A stretch of 44,367 nucleotides of DNA. Origin: Sedimentisphaerales bacterium. Lineage in GTDB: Bacteria > Planctomycetota > Phycisphaerae > Sedimentisphaerales > Anaerobacaceae. A program made the translations under genes and the position numbers. Positions 21,475-30,659 of this stretch are shown here, in pieces. The notes beneath the pieces are model-generated. The model saw nothing but the letters and a program-made list of their open reading frames with translations, was not told the origin of the DNA and made no database searches. The stretch lies in the NCBI GenBank assembly GCA_016932095.1, contig JAFGDN010000057.1, positions 1 through 44,367 of the forward strand, written 5' to 3'. Each line of letters starts with the position of its first letter. Position 1 is the first letter of the stretch.

Positions 21475-22881
21475 TTAATCCAGCACGACCTGTTCGTTAT
21501 ATTCAGGCACGGCGATTTTCCAGCCGGTTTTATCTCTTAAAAAGGAGCCAAAGGCCCTCTCGCTTTCCGGCTCGCCGTGAACGAGAAAGATTTGCCTCGG
21601 AGGGGTCTTGAATTTCATAAGCCAGCCGAGCATTTCATTTTTGTCGGCGTGTGCGGAAAAACCGTTTATTTGCGCAATCTTCGCCCTGATTTTGTATTTC
21701 TGACCGAGAATTCGCACCTGTTTTGCGCCATCGACGATAATCCTGCCCAGTGTTCCGGCCGCCTGGTAGCCCACGAACATTATCGTGCTTTCTTTTCTGG
21801 AGATGTTGTTGACGAGATGGTGCTTGATTCTTCCGCCCGTGCACATACCCGAGCCGGCAATAATCATAACCGTCCCGCTGATATGATTTATCGCTTTTGA
21901 CTCTTCGCTTGTGGACGTCATTTTTAAACCTGGAAAATCGAAGGGCGAGCGGTGCTGCGCGACAACCTCCCTCATTTCCCTGTCGTAAAGCTCAGGATGT
22001 TTTTTGAAGATTTCTGTAATCCTTGCGGCCATGGGGCTATCCAGAAAAACTACTATGTGCGGTATTACGTTCTCTTGAAGCAGTTCGCTGAGGTAGAAAA
22101 GGATTTCCTGCGCGCGTTCCAGTGCGAAGCTGGGAACGACTATATTGCCGCCTTTTTCGTGGGTCGAGTTTATAACGTCGGCCATTTGTTTTTTTATATC
22201 GCAGATTTCGCAGTGTGTTCTGTCGCCGTAGGTCGATTCAATAACGACATAGTCCGTTTTTTCCGGGACGCTCGGGTCGCGGACAATCGGCCGGTTGGGC
22301 CTACCGATGTCCCCGGAGAACAAAACAGACCTTTTCCGGCCGTTTTGGCCGACCTCGATGTTTACCATTGACGAACCAAGAACGTGACCGGCGTTGAACA
22401 GGGTAACGGTAACACCGTCGGCAATTTTCAATGGTTTTTTGTATTCGACCGGCTCAAAATGCGGGAAGCACGCCTCGGCGTCCTTTATCGTGTAAAGCGG
22501 GATTTCAGGATATGGTCCTTTCCTGCCCTCTTTTTCGTGCCTTTTACGTTTGTGTTCGGCGTCTTCTTCCTGCAGCTTGGCGGAATCGAGCAAAATCACC
22601 CGCGCAATCTCGGCCGTGGCCTGCGTGCAGTAGATTTTGCCTTTGAAGCCGTCGCGGACAATTTTCGGCAGTAAACCGCAGTGGTCCAGATGAGCATGTG
22701 TAAGGAAAACGGCGTTTATACTCTCGGGCGGCACGGCGAAGGGGTCCCAGTTTCTCGAAAGGTATTGCCTTTCCTGGTAAAGCCCGCAGTCAATCAGCAG
22801 GCGATTTCCATTCGCTTCCAAAAGATGCCGGGAACCCGTCACGTTCTGAGCCGCGCCTAAAAACTTTAATTTTATCTCCAT
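21475..22881 (-). CDS. Metallo-beta-lactamase/beta-CASP fold RNA-processing nuclease
   Basis: This 468-residue protein has the zinc site HAHLDH (62-67), further ligand motifs around HVLGSS and SGDIGRP, and the beta-CASP region (VVPSFALERAQEILFYLSELL, SGMCTGGRIKHHL) with a final SAHAD. This is the architecture of YSH1/CPSF-73-like and related exonucleases that act on RNA. Start ATG 22881 follows GGGAG; an in-frame TTG one codon upstream is not needed. It stands alone, divergent from the import operon. Confidence 0.92.
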   Translation of the reverse strand: MEIKLKFLGAAQNVTGSRHLLEANGNRLLIDCGLYQERQYLSRNWDPFAVPPESINAVFLTHAHLDHCGLLPKIVRDGFKGKIYCTQATAEIARVILLDSAKLQEEDAEHKRKRHEKEGRKGPYPEIPLYTIKDAEACFPHFEPVEYKKPLKIADGVTVTLFNAGHVLGSSMVNIEVGQNGRKRSVLFSGDIGRPNRPIVRDPSVPEKTDYVVIESTYGDRTHCEICDIKKQMADVINSTHEKGGNIVVPSFALERAQEILFYLSELLQENVIPHIVVFLDSPMAARITEIFKKHPELYDREMREVVAQHRSPFDFPGLKMTSTSEESKAINHISGTVMIIAGSGMCTGGRIKHHLVNNISRKESTIMFVGYQAAGTLGRIIVDGAKQVRILGQKYKIRAKIAQINGFSAHADKNEMLGWLMKFKTPPRQIFLVHGEPESERAFGSFLRDKTGWKIAVPEYNEQVVLD

Positions 22882-22997
22882 CAAACATCTCCCGGCAAGA
22901 AAAATGATTGCACAAGCTATTTTAATATAATAAACTTTCGACTAATGAATGACAAAACAATTATTCTAACCTTGTTCTGTTTATTGCGGGAGGCGCT

Positions 22998-24344
22998 ATG
23001 AACGAACTGAAAAACGAATCAACCACATCAAAAATCGGGAAATTTCGCTGGATTATCTGCGGGCTTTTATTTATTGCGACCGCCCTCAACTACATTGACC
23101 GGCAAATCCTCGGTATTCTCAAGCCGGCATTGGAGAAAGGCCTTAACTGGAGCGAGGGGGATTATGCCAGTATCGTGACCGCTTTTACCGTTGCCTACGC
23201 AATAGGTTACACCGGCGCGGGATGGTTTATAGACAGGGTCGGCGTAAAACGCGGATATGCCCTGGCGGTATTCTTCTGGTGCGTGGCGGAAATGGCCCAC
23301 GCCCTTAACTGGTTTATTCCAATCGACGCCAGAGTTAACTTAATAATATGGGCAATGCCCGCTACTGTTCTCGGTTTCTGCGTGGCTCGTTTTGCGCTGG
23401 GACTGGCAGAAGGAGGGAATTTCCCGGCGGCCGGCAAGACCGTAAGCGAATGGTTTCCCAAGAAGGAGCGCGCCCTGGCAGTGGGCATTTTTAACTCCGG
23501 AACCAATATCGGCGCGCTGGCTGCGCCGTTACTAATACTGTGGCTTGCCACAGATTTTAGCTGGCCGATTGCCTTCATAGTAACGCCCATAGTTGGTTTC
23601 ATCTGGGTTGTGATTTGGCTGATGTTTTACGACAGCCCCGACAAGCATAAACGTGTAACTCCCGCCGAACTTGCCTACATTCACAGCGACCCGCCCGACC
23701 CCCCCGGCCTGAAAATACCCTGGATAACGCTACTTCAATATCGTCAGACATGGATGTTTGTTATCGGGACAGGTATAAGCGGCACGATTTGGTGGTTCTG
23801 GCTTTACTGGGGTCCGGACTTCCTGTTCAAGCAATATGGGCTGAATATGAAACAGTTGGGTTTGCCGATGGTAGTTATTTATTTCATAACAGGTGTAGGC
23901 AGTATCGTCGGCGGATGGCTTTCCGGCTGGTTTATTAAGCGCGGCTGGTCAATAAACCTGTCCCGCAAAATGGCTATGCTGATTTGCGCCTTGTGCGTCG
24001 TGCCTGTATTCGCGGCATCAATGGTATCCAGCGTGTGGATAGCCGTGGCTTTGGTCGGGCTGGCGATGGCGGCACACCAGGGATTCGCCGCTAATCTTAT
24101 CACCACAGTTTCCGACACCGCTCCTCGCCGGATAGTGGCTTCCATTATGGGCCTGGGCGGCACGGCTGCGTGCGTTGGCGTAATAATTTTCGCCCAGGTC
24201 ATAGCTTATATCCTCGAAAAAACCGGGGAATACCGGGTATTGCTTTTCATCGCCTCTTGCGCGTATCTGATAAACCTGCTTATTATTCACCTGATAAACC
24301 CGCGTCTGAAATCGATGGAGTTTAATGTTCCGCAATCGACATAA
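22998..24344 (+). CDS. MFS transporter of the anion:cation symporter type (hexuronate-like)
   Basis: This 448-residue, 12-segment transporter has the ACS-family hallmarks of ExuT/GudP: LNYIDRQILGILKPAL near segment 1, WFIDRVGVKRGY in the first loop, FALGLAEGGNFPAAGKTVSEWFPKKERALAVGIFNSGTNIGAL in segments 4-5. These proteins import hexuronates, aldarates or related organic anions with protons. A strong ribosome site (GGGAGG) precedes it. The TRAP genes start 3 bases after its stop, so four transport genes share one message, an unusual doubling of import capacity for probably related sugar acids. Confidence 0.9.
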   Translation: MNELKNESTTSKIGKFRWIICGLLFIATALNYIDRQILGILKPALEKGLNWSEGDYASIVTAFTVAYAIGYTGAGWFIDRVGVKRGYALAVFFWCVAEMAHALNWFIPIDARVNLIIWAMPATVLGFCVARFALGLAEGGNFPAAGKTVSEWFPKKERALAVGIFNSGTNIGALAAPLLILWLATDFSWPIAFIVTPIVGFIWVVIWLMFYDSPDKHKRVTPAELAYIHSDPPDPPGLKIPWITLLQYRQTWMFVIGTGISGTIWWFWLYWGPDFLFKQYGLNMKQLGLPMVVIYFITGVGSIVGGWLSGWFIKRGWSINLSRKMAMLICALCVVPVFAASMVSSVWIAVALVGLAMAAHQGFAANLITTVSDTAPRRIVASIMGLGGTAACVGVIIFAQVIAYILEKTGEYRVLLFIASCAYLINLLIIHLINPRLKSMEFNVPQST

Positions 24345-24346
24345 CG

Positions 24347-25351
24347 ATGAGAAAGTTGCCGCAGCAACAAAAGTTAATCTTATTATTGCTGCTGGGCTTT
24401 TTGCTTACGGCGGTTGCGCTTGTCGGCTGTGACAGGAAAAAACGCGAGGTCAGGGTCCTAAAGCTCGCCCACGTGCTGGATACCGAGCACCCCGTCCATA
24501 AGGCAATGGTCTTTATGGCCCAAAGGGTCAAAGAGAAGTCCAATGGCAGGATGAGAATTGACATTTACCCAAGCGAACAGTTGGGTAGCGAGCGTGAGGC
24601 AATCGAACAGCTCCAGGTTGGCGCCCTTGCGATGACCAAGGCATCTTCATCTGCAATAGAGAGCTTTATCCCCAAAATGAAGGTTCTGGGATTGCCCTAT
24701 CTTTTCAGGGATTCCGAGCATTTCTGGAAGGCATTGGAGGGGCCGACGGGCAAGGAGATTCTGGCCTCCGGCGAGCCGGTGGGGCTTAGGGGATTGTGTT
24801 TTTATGACGCCGGCGCGAGAAGCTTTTATACCAAAAACAGACCTGTCGAGACGCCGGCTGACCTGAAAGGTATGAAAATCCGCGTCCAGAAAAGCGAAAT
24901 GGCCGTCAAAATGATTGTCGCGATGGGCGGCTCCGCCACGCCGATTGACTGGGGCGAGCTTTATACTTCTCTTCAACAGGGCGTAGTTGACGCTGCTGAA
25001 AACAACCCCCCGAGCTTCCAAAGCTCAATGCACTACGAGGTCTGCAAATATTACATTCTCGACGAGCATACGCGCTGCCCCGACGTTTTAATGGTTAGCA
25101 CGTTTGTCTGGAATAAACTGTCGCCTGATTTTCAGAGAATCCTGCAGGAAGCGGCCGACGAATCGGTTACGTACCAGCGCAAGCTTTGGGCTGAAAAAGA
25201 AAAGGAATGCCTCGAAATCGTCGAAAAGGCGGGCGTAACGGTAACTTATCCTGACAAATCGCCCTTCCGCGAGGCGACCAAAACGATATGGAAGGAATTT
25301 GAAGACACTGAAATCGGCGAAATTGCCGAAAGGATAGTTAAGATTCAATAG
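24347..25351 (+). CDS. TRAP transporter substrate-binding lipoprotein (DctP family)
   Basis: This 334-residue protein is a DctP-type binding protein. A lipoprotein signal ends in the lipobox LVGC (about residue 28), so it is membrane-tethered. Family motifs include LAHVLDTEHPVHKAM, LGSEREAIEQLQVGALAMT, GLRGLCFYDAGARSFYT (the family's usual GL..l...d.G.R....), the conserved Arg in LKGMKIRVQKS, and GVVDAAENNPPSF. TRAP binding proteins usually capture carboxylates, here plausibly uronates or aldonates. It is 3 bases after the MFS gene and 3 bases before the DctQ gene. Confidence 0.93.
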   Translation: MRKLPQQQKLILLLLLGFLLTAVALVGCDRKKREVRVLKLAHVLDTEHPVHKAMVFMAQRVKEKSNGRMRIDIYPSEQLGSEREAIEQLQVGALAMTKASSSAIESFIPKMKVLGLPYLFRDSEHFWKALEGPTGKEILASGEPVGLRGLCFYDAGARSFYTKNRPVETPADLKGMKIRVQKSEMAVKMIVAMGGSATPIDWGELYTSLQQGVVDAAENNPPSFQSSMHYEVCKYYILDEHTRCPDVLMVSTFVWNKLSPDFQRILQEAADESVTYQRKLWAEKEKECLEIVEKAGVTVTYPDKSPFREATKTIWKEFEDTEIGEIAERIVKIQ

Positions 25352-25354
25352 TCG

Positions 25355-25840
25355 ATGCTTGCCAAAGCCAAAAAAGTTCTCGATAAGACACTCGAATTGC
25401 TTGTAACGGTCTCGATGGGCGTTCTCGTTATAGACGTGGTCTGGCAGGTTATAACGCGATTCGTATTAAAACATCCCAGTTCCTGGACGGAAGAGCTGGC
25501 GACTTTTTTAATGATATGGGTGGGACTGCTCGGCTCAAGCGTCGCGCTGAACCGCGGGGCGCATCTTGGCATTGATTACCTGGTTACAAAATTATCACCT
25601 CGCAAGGCACTATGTGTTTCTTTATTTGTATTTGCCGTTGTAACGGCGTTTTCCCTGCTGGTAATGGTCGTCGGCGGAAGCCAGCTCGTTCACAGGACGC
25701 TTGTCACAAAACAAATATCGCCTGTGCTGGGGCTGAAGATGGGCTATGTATATCTGGCAATTCCGATAAGCGGTTTTTTTCTCGTTATTTACAGTATGGA
25801 ACTTTTTATCGAAACCCTTAAAAAGCTATTTCAAACCTGA
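25355..25840 (+). CDS. TRAP transporter small permease (DctQ family)
   Basis: This 161-residue protein has four membrane segments in DctQ order (about 14-36, 48-64, 84-106, 124-146). Motifs VIDVVWQVITRFVLKHPSSWTEELATFLMIWVGLLGSSVAL and GAHLGIDYL are characteristic. The small subunit stabilises the large permease and completes the sodium-driven transporter with DctP and DctM. It is in the middle of the import operon, 6 bases before DctM. Confidence 0.93.
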   Translation: MLAKAKKVLDKTLELLVTVSMGVLVIDVVWQVITRFVLKHPSSWTEELATFLMIWVGLLGSSVALNRGAHLGIDYLVTKLSPRKALCVSLFVFAVVTAFSLLVMVVGGSQLVHRTLVTKQISPVLGLKMGYVYLAIPISGFFLVIYSMELFIETLKKLFQT

Positions 25841-25846
25841 CGAATT

Positions 25847-27157
25847 ATGAGCATAGAGGCCTGGGCAATAACTGTTCTTGTAGTCAGTTTCTCGGTTCTG
25901 TTAGCGCTGAACGTTCCAGTCGCTTTCTGCATGGGTATAAGCACGCTGCTGGGTATTATGGTCGCCGGCGACCTGCCGTCGTTTCTGATTGTCGCGCAGC
26001 GAATGGCGACGGGTATCGACAGTTTTGCGCTTCTGGCGATACCGTTTTTCATTCTTTCGGGTCTGTTTATGGAGCGAGGCGGTATAGCACGACGGCTGAT
26101 TGATTTTGCCAACGTAGTCGTCGGCCGGTTTCGCGGGGGGCTGGCGTTTGCCAATATCCTGACCTGTATGCTTTTCGGCTCCATTTCCGGCTCGGCAAGC
26201 GCGGCGGTTTGCTCCGTCGGCGGCTTTATGATACCGGTTATGAACAAGATGGGCTACGACCGGGACTTCAACACTTCCGTCACGGTAACGGCCGCTACTA
26301 CGGGGCTGCTGATACCGCCCAGTAATATAATGATTGTCTATTCTCTGGCGACGGGCGGTATGGTTTCTATCGCCGCCCTGTTTATCGCGGGGGTGCTGCC
26401 GGGAATACTTATGGGGCTCGGCTTAATGGCCGTGGCGGGCGTGGTTTCAATCCGCAACAAATACGGCAAAGGCGAAAAGTTCGCTTTCACAGACGGCATC
26501 AAACGGTTCTTCGGCGCAATTCCGGCTCTTTTATTGATTGTGATTGTCCTCGGCGGCATCCTGTCAGGGGTATTTACGGCAACAGAGGCCTCGGCTATCG
26601 CGGTGGTTTATGCCTTCATTCTTTCGGTATTCGTTTACAGGGAGGTCAAGCTCAGTGAAATACCGGCCATACTGCTCAAGTCGGCAGTTACGACGTCGGT
26701 TGTTTTTCTGCTTATTGCCACCTCAATGGCGATGAGCTGGTTTTTAGCCCTTGAGAACGTCCCGCAGAATTTGAGCGCGTTTCTGCTTGGCCTGACCGAC
26801 AGCAAAATCGTAATTCTGCTTATCATAAACATTTTGCTTTTAATCGTAGGGATGTTTATGGATATGACCCCGGCTGTTCTGATTTTCACTCCGATTTTCC
26901 TGCCGGTGCTGAAAAAATTCGGTGTTGACCCGCTTCACTTCGGAATCATAATGATTATCAACCTTTGTATCGGGCTTTGCACGCCGCCTGTGGGCACGGT
27001 CCTGTTCCTCGGCTGCGGCATAGGAGGAACATCGGTAACAAAAGTTATGCGTTACGTATTGCCGTTTTTCGCGGCGATGCTTGTTGCGCTGTTTATCTGC
27101 ACATACGTCCCGGAGGTCTCACTGGCTCTGCCCCGCTGGCTCGGATTGATTAAATAG
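25847..27157 (+). CDS. TRAP transporter large permease (DctM family)
   Basis: This 436-residue protein is the main sodium-coupled channel of the TRAP system with about 12 membrane segments. Typical motifs are NVPVAFCMGIS, LLAIPFFILSGLFMERGGIARRLIDFANVVVGRFRGGLAFANILTCMLFGSISGSASAAVCSVG, GLLIPPSNIMIVYSLATGG, TATEASAIAVVYAFI, and TPPVGTVLF near the end. Together with the two preceding genes it makes a complete tripartite importer; last gene of the operon. Confidence 0.95.
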   Translation: MSIEAWAITVLVVSFSVLLALNVPVAFCMGISTLLGIMVAGDLPSFLIVAQRMATGIDSFALLAIPFFILSGLFMERGGIARRLIDFANVVVGRFRGGLAFANILTCMLFGSISGSASAAVCSVGGFMIPVMNKMGYDRDFNTSVTVTAATTGLLIPPSNIMIVYSLATGGMVSIAALFIAGVLPGILMGLGLMAVAGVVSIRNKYGKGEKFAFTDGIKRFFGAIPALLLIVIVLGGILSGVFTATEASAIAVVYAFILSVFVYREVKLSEIPAILLKSAVTTSVVFLLIATSMAMSWFLALENVPQNLSAFLLGLTDSKIVILLIINILLLIVGMFMDMTPAVLIFTPIFLPVLKKFGVDPLHFGIIMIINLCIGLCTPPVGTVLFLGCGIGGTSVTKVMRYVLPFFAAMLVALFICTYVPEVSLALPRWLGLIK

Positions 27158-27244
27158 CATTTGTATCGACTTACAAAGAGCGGCTGTGGCGTGGCGTAAT
27201 CGCCGGCAGACATAATACTTAACGCTATCCAACTATCTTATAGT

Positions 27245-27274
27245 ATGGCAGTCGAGCTTGAACTGAGCTATAAT
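27245..27274 (+). promoter_or_regulatory. hemA promoter close to the start codon
   Basis: ATGGCA (27245-27250, 4 of 6), an 18-base spacer, and a perfect TATAAT (27269-27274). Only 8 bases separate the -10 box from the hemA ATG, so transcription would begin at or within a base or two of the start codon. No ribosome site is present. Confidence 0.6.
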
Positions 27275-27282
27275 AAGCCGAT

Positions 27283-28557
27283 ATGGAGCTAATCCTACAG
27301 AGCATAAATTATCACGATTGCCCGGTTGAACAGCGTGAAAAAGTGTCATTCACAAGCGGGCAGCAGCGTGAAATTATAAGCACCCTGATTGAGCAGAAGG
27401 GCATCGTCGAGGCGGCAATTCTGCAAACGTGCAACCGCACTGAAATCTACCTTTACGCTCAAAAGACCGGCAGCCGGAGACAACCGGTCAACAAGCTCTT
27501 GGGGCAATTCGGCGATGACATCGGGAAAACCTGGCGAAAGCACAGCAGGCAAAAACGCGGCATCGGCGTCGCCCGCCATCTTTTCAAAGTTGCCGCGGGT
27601 CTGGATTCGCAAATGTTAGGCGAGAACCAGATACTCTCGCAGGTCAAGGCCGCATACCGCACGTCGATTGAATGTCGGGCGAGCAAATTCGTTTTTCACC
27701 GGCTGTTTCATACGGCGTTTCGAGCGGGCAAGGCCGTGCGAACGCAGACCGATATCAACTGCGGGGCGGTTTCGATAAGCTTGGCGGCGGTCGAGCTTGC
27801 GAAAGAAAAAATGAATTTCTGGTCAAGCTCGGCAATGGTAATAGGCGCCGGAGAAAATGCGGAGCTTGCTGCCCGATACCTGGTCAAAGGCGGCATCGGC
27901 TCCCTGGTCATAGCAAACAGAAGCAGGAGTAAAGCTGAAGCGTTATGTAAACGGTTGGGGAAGGGCCGGGCAATTTCACTGAAAGCGATACCGCAGACGC
28001 TCAAGGACGTTGACCTGGTAATCGCATCGACAGGTTCCACAGAGCCGGTTGTTGCGCACAAAAACGTAAAGGGAGTCATGCAAAAAAGAAGGAAGCCCCT
28101 TTTAATGATTGATATAGCAGTGCCGAGAGACATAGATGAGAAAATAGGCAAATGCGAGAGGGTTACCCTGGTCAATATCGACGACCTCGACAAGCGAATT
28201 GCCGCCAACCGGGAGAAACGCTCAAGTGAAATACCGAGGGCCGAAAAAATCGTGGATGATTTCACCAACAAATTTGAGCAATGGCACAAAACGCTATCGG
28301 TGGTTCCCGTTGTCTCACAGCTTACTCAAAAAGTTACCGAAATAGCACGCGCGGAAGCCAAACGCTACACAAAGGATTTTGGCGTCGAAAACGCCAAAAA
28401 ACTTGAGACGTTCGCCGAATCGCTTGCAAAAAAGCTGCTTCACGGCCCCGTCAGCTTCATTAAAAACGCCGATGACGACGACCTAACGACGCAGCAGCTC
28501 CGGTCGCTTGACCTGATAAACAAGATGTTTCTTCTCGATGACGAGGGCGGGAAATGA
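27283..28557 (+). CDS. hemA: Glutamyl-tRNA reductase
   Basis: HemA reduces glutamyl-tRNA(Glu) to glutamate-1-semialdehyde with NADPH, opening tetrapyrrole synthesis. The 424-residue protein has the N-terminal domain with catalytic Cys50 (ILQTCNRTEIY), VARHLFKVAAGLDSQMLGENQILSQVKAAY, the NADPH domain with IGAGENAELAARYL and VIANRSRSKAEAL, and the C-terminal dimerisation helix. The ATG has no Shine-Dalgarno; the TATAAT box 8 bases upstream suggests a leaderless message. hemC overlaps its end by 4 bases (ATGA). Confidence 0.96.
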   Translation: MELILQSINYHDCPVEQREKVSFTSGQQREIISTLIEQKGIVEAAILQTCNRTEIYLYAQKTGSRRQPVNKLLGQFGDDIGKTWRKHSRQKRGIGVARHLFKVAAGLDSQMLGENQILSQVKAAYRTSIECRASKFVFHRLFHTAFRAGKAVRTQTDINCGAVSISLAAVELAKEKMNFWSSSAMVIGAGENAELAARYLVKGGIGSLVIANRSRSKAEALCKRLGKGRAISLKAIPQTLKDVDLVIASTGSTEPVVAHKNVKGVMQKRRKPLLMIDIAVPRDIDEKIGKCERVTLVNIDDLDKRIAANREKRSSEIPRAEKIVDDFTNKFEQWHKTLSVVPVVSQLTQKVTEIARAEAKRYTKDFGVENAKKLETFAESLAKKLLHGPVSFIKNADDDDLTTQQLRSLDLINKMFLLDDEGGK

Positions 28558-29468
28558 AAAAAACGCTAATCGTCGCGACTCGCGGCGGCGCTTTGGCTGA
28601 GGTTCAGACCGGAATTGTAATATCATATCTTCAGAAAATTCACCCCGATATTGAAATACGTGTCAAAAAAATCGCATCCGAAGGCGATAAAGACCGCCGG
28701 ACTACGCTCTGGGAATTGAAAGAAACGGGCTTTTTTACGTCTTTGCTCGAAGACGCCCTTATAGCGGGCCAGGCCGACGCGGCGGTTCATAGTTTCAAGG
28801 ACCTGCCCACTGCGATTCGTAAGGGTTTGACTATCGGGGCGGTTCTTAATCGTAAGTTTCCTGAGGATTGCCTCGTATCGGCGGCGCCAATTAAAACTAT
28901 CGACGAGTTGCCAAAAGGAGCGAAGGTCGGCACGTCGAGCTTGAGGAGGACCGTCCAGTTGAAGCGATTACGAGAGGATTTGCAGTGCGTCCCCATAAGG
29001 GGCAACGTAGATACGCGATTGAGGAAGCTCCAACAGGCCGATTCCGCCTCGGCGGACAAGTTCGACGCGATAGTTCTTGCCCGAGCCGGTCTCGAACGGC
29101 TGGGCCTGGCCGATAAAATATCAATCGTTTTTGACCCCGGCGAGTTTATCCCATCGCCCGCGCAGGGCGCTTTAGCCGTGGAAATTCGAGCCGATGATTC
29201 GGAGACAAGGGAACTCATCTCAAAGCTCGATGAAAAAGAAACTCGCGTCGAGACAACAGCGGAACGACTGGTTTTTGCCGCCTTAGGATGCGGCTGTCAC
29301 GCGCCGGCGGGGGTATTTGCGCGAATCCAAAACGACGCCATCACCATATCGGCCTTCAATTGCGACCCCGACGGCAAAAATTACGCCCGCGCCGCCGTTA
29401 CGGGACCGGTATCAAACGCTGAAACGTTGGCCTTATCCCTGGCCGAGAAAATACGTTCCGGTCATTAA
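28554..29468 (+). CDS. hemC: Hydroxymethylbilane synthase (porphobilinogen deaminase)
   Basis: HemC joins four porphobilinogens into hydroxymethylbilane on a covalently bound dipyrromethane cofactor. The 304-residue protein shows ATRGGALAEVQT, ALIAGQADAAVHSFKDLPT, VGTSSLRRTVQLKRLREDLQCVPIRGNVDTRLRKL, FIPSPAQGALAVEIR, and the cofactor-bearing Cys in LGCGCHAPAG. The ATG lies inside the hemA stop (ATGA), so translation is coupled. hemB and the later steps are not in the window. Confidence 0.96.
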   Translation: MKKTLIVATRGGALAEVQTGIVISYLQKIHPDIEIRVKKIASEGDKDRRTTLWELKETGFFTSLLEDALIAGQADAAVHSFKDLPTAIRKGLTIGAVLNRKFPEDCLVSAAPIKTIDELPKGAKVGTSSLRRTVQLKRLREDLQCVPIRGNVDTRLRKLQQADSASADKFDAIVLARAGLERLGLADKISIVFDPGEFIPSPAQGALAVEIRADDSETRELISKLDEKETRVETTAERLVFAALGCGCHAPAGVFARIQNDAITISAFNCDPDGKNYARAAVTGPVSNAETLALSLAEKIRSGH

Positions 29469-29486
29469 ACAACGTTCAATTAAACC

Positions 29487-30224
29487 TCATTTCGCGGCTG
29501 GCGTATTTGCATCCTTTGTTTCCGGGGTCTGTATCATCTGGCCTACTGTAACGGCCAGGACGAAATCGCGCGCATTGTTGGCGTTGAGAGGGCTTCTCGA
29601 ACGAAACGCCTGGCCCGCTTTGTAGTTTGTTTCCTCGCCTGCGTTTCGGAACCAGACCATTTTACTTATATCGGCTTCCGAGGTTATTTCGAAGATATAC
29701 TGATGGTCGGCCGTAAGCGCAACTTGGTCAGCGCCGTCGAAGGCCAAATCGAGGACGCCGACCTGGTCATTGGAATCCATAAAGCCGGCCCACGTTGCGG
29801 ATAACACGCTTGAAAATAAGTTTTTGGAAACGTTATCGCCGGGTTTGAAGGTGTGCTTGTCCATATCGCCGACATCGGACCAGTCGCTCGCTGAGTTTTC
29901 CTTGCCGTCCCAGGTGCCGGCGTCAAACAAATTGATATTGAAGGTAACGGGGGCGGTGCCGGAGATGACTATCTGGATATGGCTGAGATTACCGCCGGTT
30001 GAAGCGGTCCAGCTTTGGGCAAGTGAATATGGTGCGGCGCCTCCGTAGTTGTTCTCACCCTGGCTGAAAGTCGAGGGATTTGCGGCGGTGGCATCCGTCG
30101 CCGCTATGGGCCAGCTCGTTATATTGCTGTTAGCGGAATAACCGGTTATGCTGACCGACACGCCTGCTAACGCCGGTGTGCTTAACGCCGCGACGATAAC
30201 CAGATAAGCTAATTTTCTGCACAT
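29487..30224 (-). CDS. Secreted protein of unknown function
   Basis: From the ATG at 30224 this is 245 residues: Sec signal peptide (MCRKLAYLVIVAALSTPALA, cleavage after ALA), then a beta-rich, Ser/Thr/Asn-rich mature domain. It includes SLAQSWTASTGGNLSHIQIVISG, VTFNINLFDAGTW and HQYIFEITSEADI, resembling a jelly-roll or carbohydrate-binding-like sandwich. It lacks a PEP-CTERM or other C-terminal anchor; the tail is short and hydrophilic. An upstream ATG five codons earlier is possible, but GAGG sits 9 bases ahead of the chosen one. It converges with hemC across 18 bases. Confidence 0.7.
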   Translation of the reverse strand: MCRKLAYLVIVAALSTPALAGVSVSITGYSANSNITSWPIAATDATAANPSTFSQGENNYGGAAPYSLAQSWTASTGGNLSHIQIVISGTAPVTFNINLFDAGTWDGKENSASDWSDVGDMDKHTFKPGDNVSKNLFSSVLSATWAGFMDSNDQVGVLDLAFDGADQVALTADHQYIFEITSEADISKMVWFRNAGEETNYKAGQAFRSRSPLNANNARDFVLAVTVGQMIQTPETKDANTPAAK

Positions 30225-30324
30225 AGTTTTTTTCCTCATTTTTAATTGTTAATGCTTTTGTTGTTATAAAGTTACGGTTCATATATTTTGCACATTCCTG
30301 CCTGTTTTTTCAAGTCAAAGGTTG

Positions 30325-30330
30325 TATAAT
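30325..30330 (+). promoter_or_regulatory. TATAAT box 7 bases from the next ATG
   Basis: TATAAT at 30325-30330 is followed by AGACGGC and the ATG at 30338. No good -35 and no ribosome site is visible. The spacing implies a leaderless transcript. Confidence 0.5.
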
Positions 30331-30337
30331 AGACGGC

Positions 30338-30649
30338 ATGGAAACGCTGAAATTATTATACGATTTTTTCCCAACGGCCGTATATACGGGCAAATGCCTC
30401 GTATTTATCAGCGAGGACTGGCGGGTCGAGCTTACCGAACATAAAGACAACGACTACACAAAGGGGGCGGCGCAACCGGCCTTGATTCGGGTGCGGGTCT
30501 TTAAGAAGGCCCTTAACGGCGAGTTTGTGCCGGGGCATTTCGAGGATTTCCAGCTACCAACGCTGAATGAATTAGCTGAGCAGATTGAAAAATATGTCCA
30601 GATGGCCATCGGCGCAAATCTCCGCGAGCGGACGACTGAAGACGGATGA
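30338..30649 (+). CDS. Conserved-looking small protein of unknown function
   Basis: This is a 103-residue soluble protein starting METLKLLYDFFPTAVYTG. It has no recognised domain. The composition is that of a normal coding gene and it is followed 10 bases later by the DUF167 gene, whose ribosome site overlaps its 3' region, so the two are probably co-transcribed. The unusual 5' end (TATAAT 7 bases from the ATG) is shared with hemA and apbE. Confidence 0.6.
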   Translation: METLKLLYDFFPTAVYTGKCLVFISEDWRVELTEHKDNDYTKGAAQPALIRVRVFKKALNGEFVPGHFEDFQLPTLNELAEQIEKYVQMAIGANLRERTTEDG

Positions 30650-30659
30650 CGGAGAACAG

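Noticed and set aside
27158-27282. Possible riboswitch or T-box ahead of hemA
   Set aside because: No conserved riboswitch core or terminator is visible, and the -10 box next to the ATG leaves no room for a leader RNA from that promoter.
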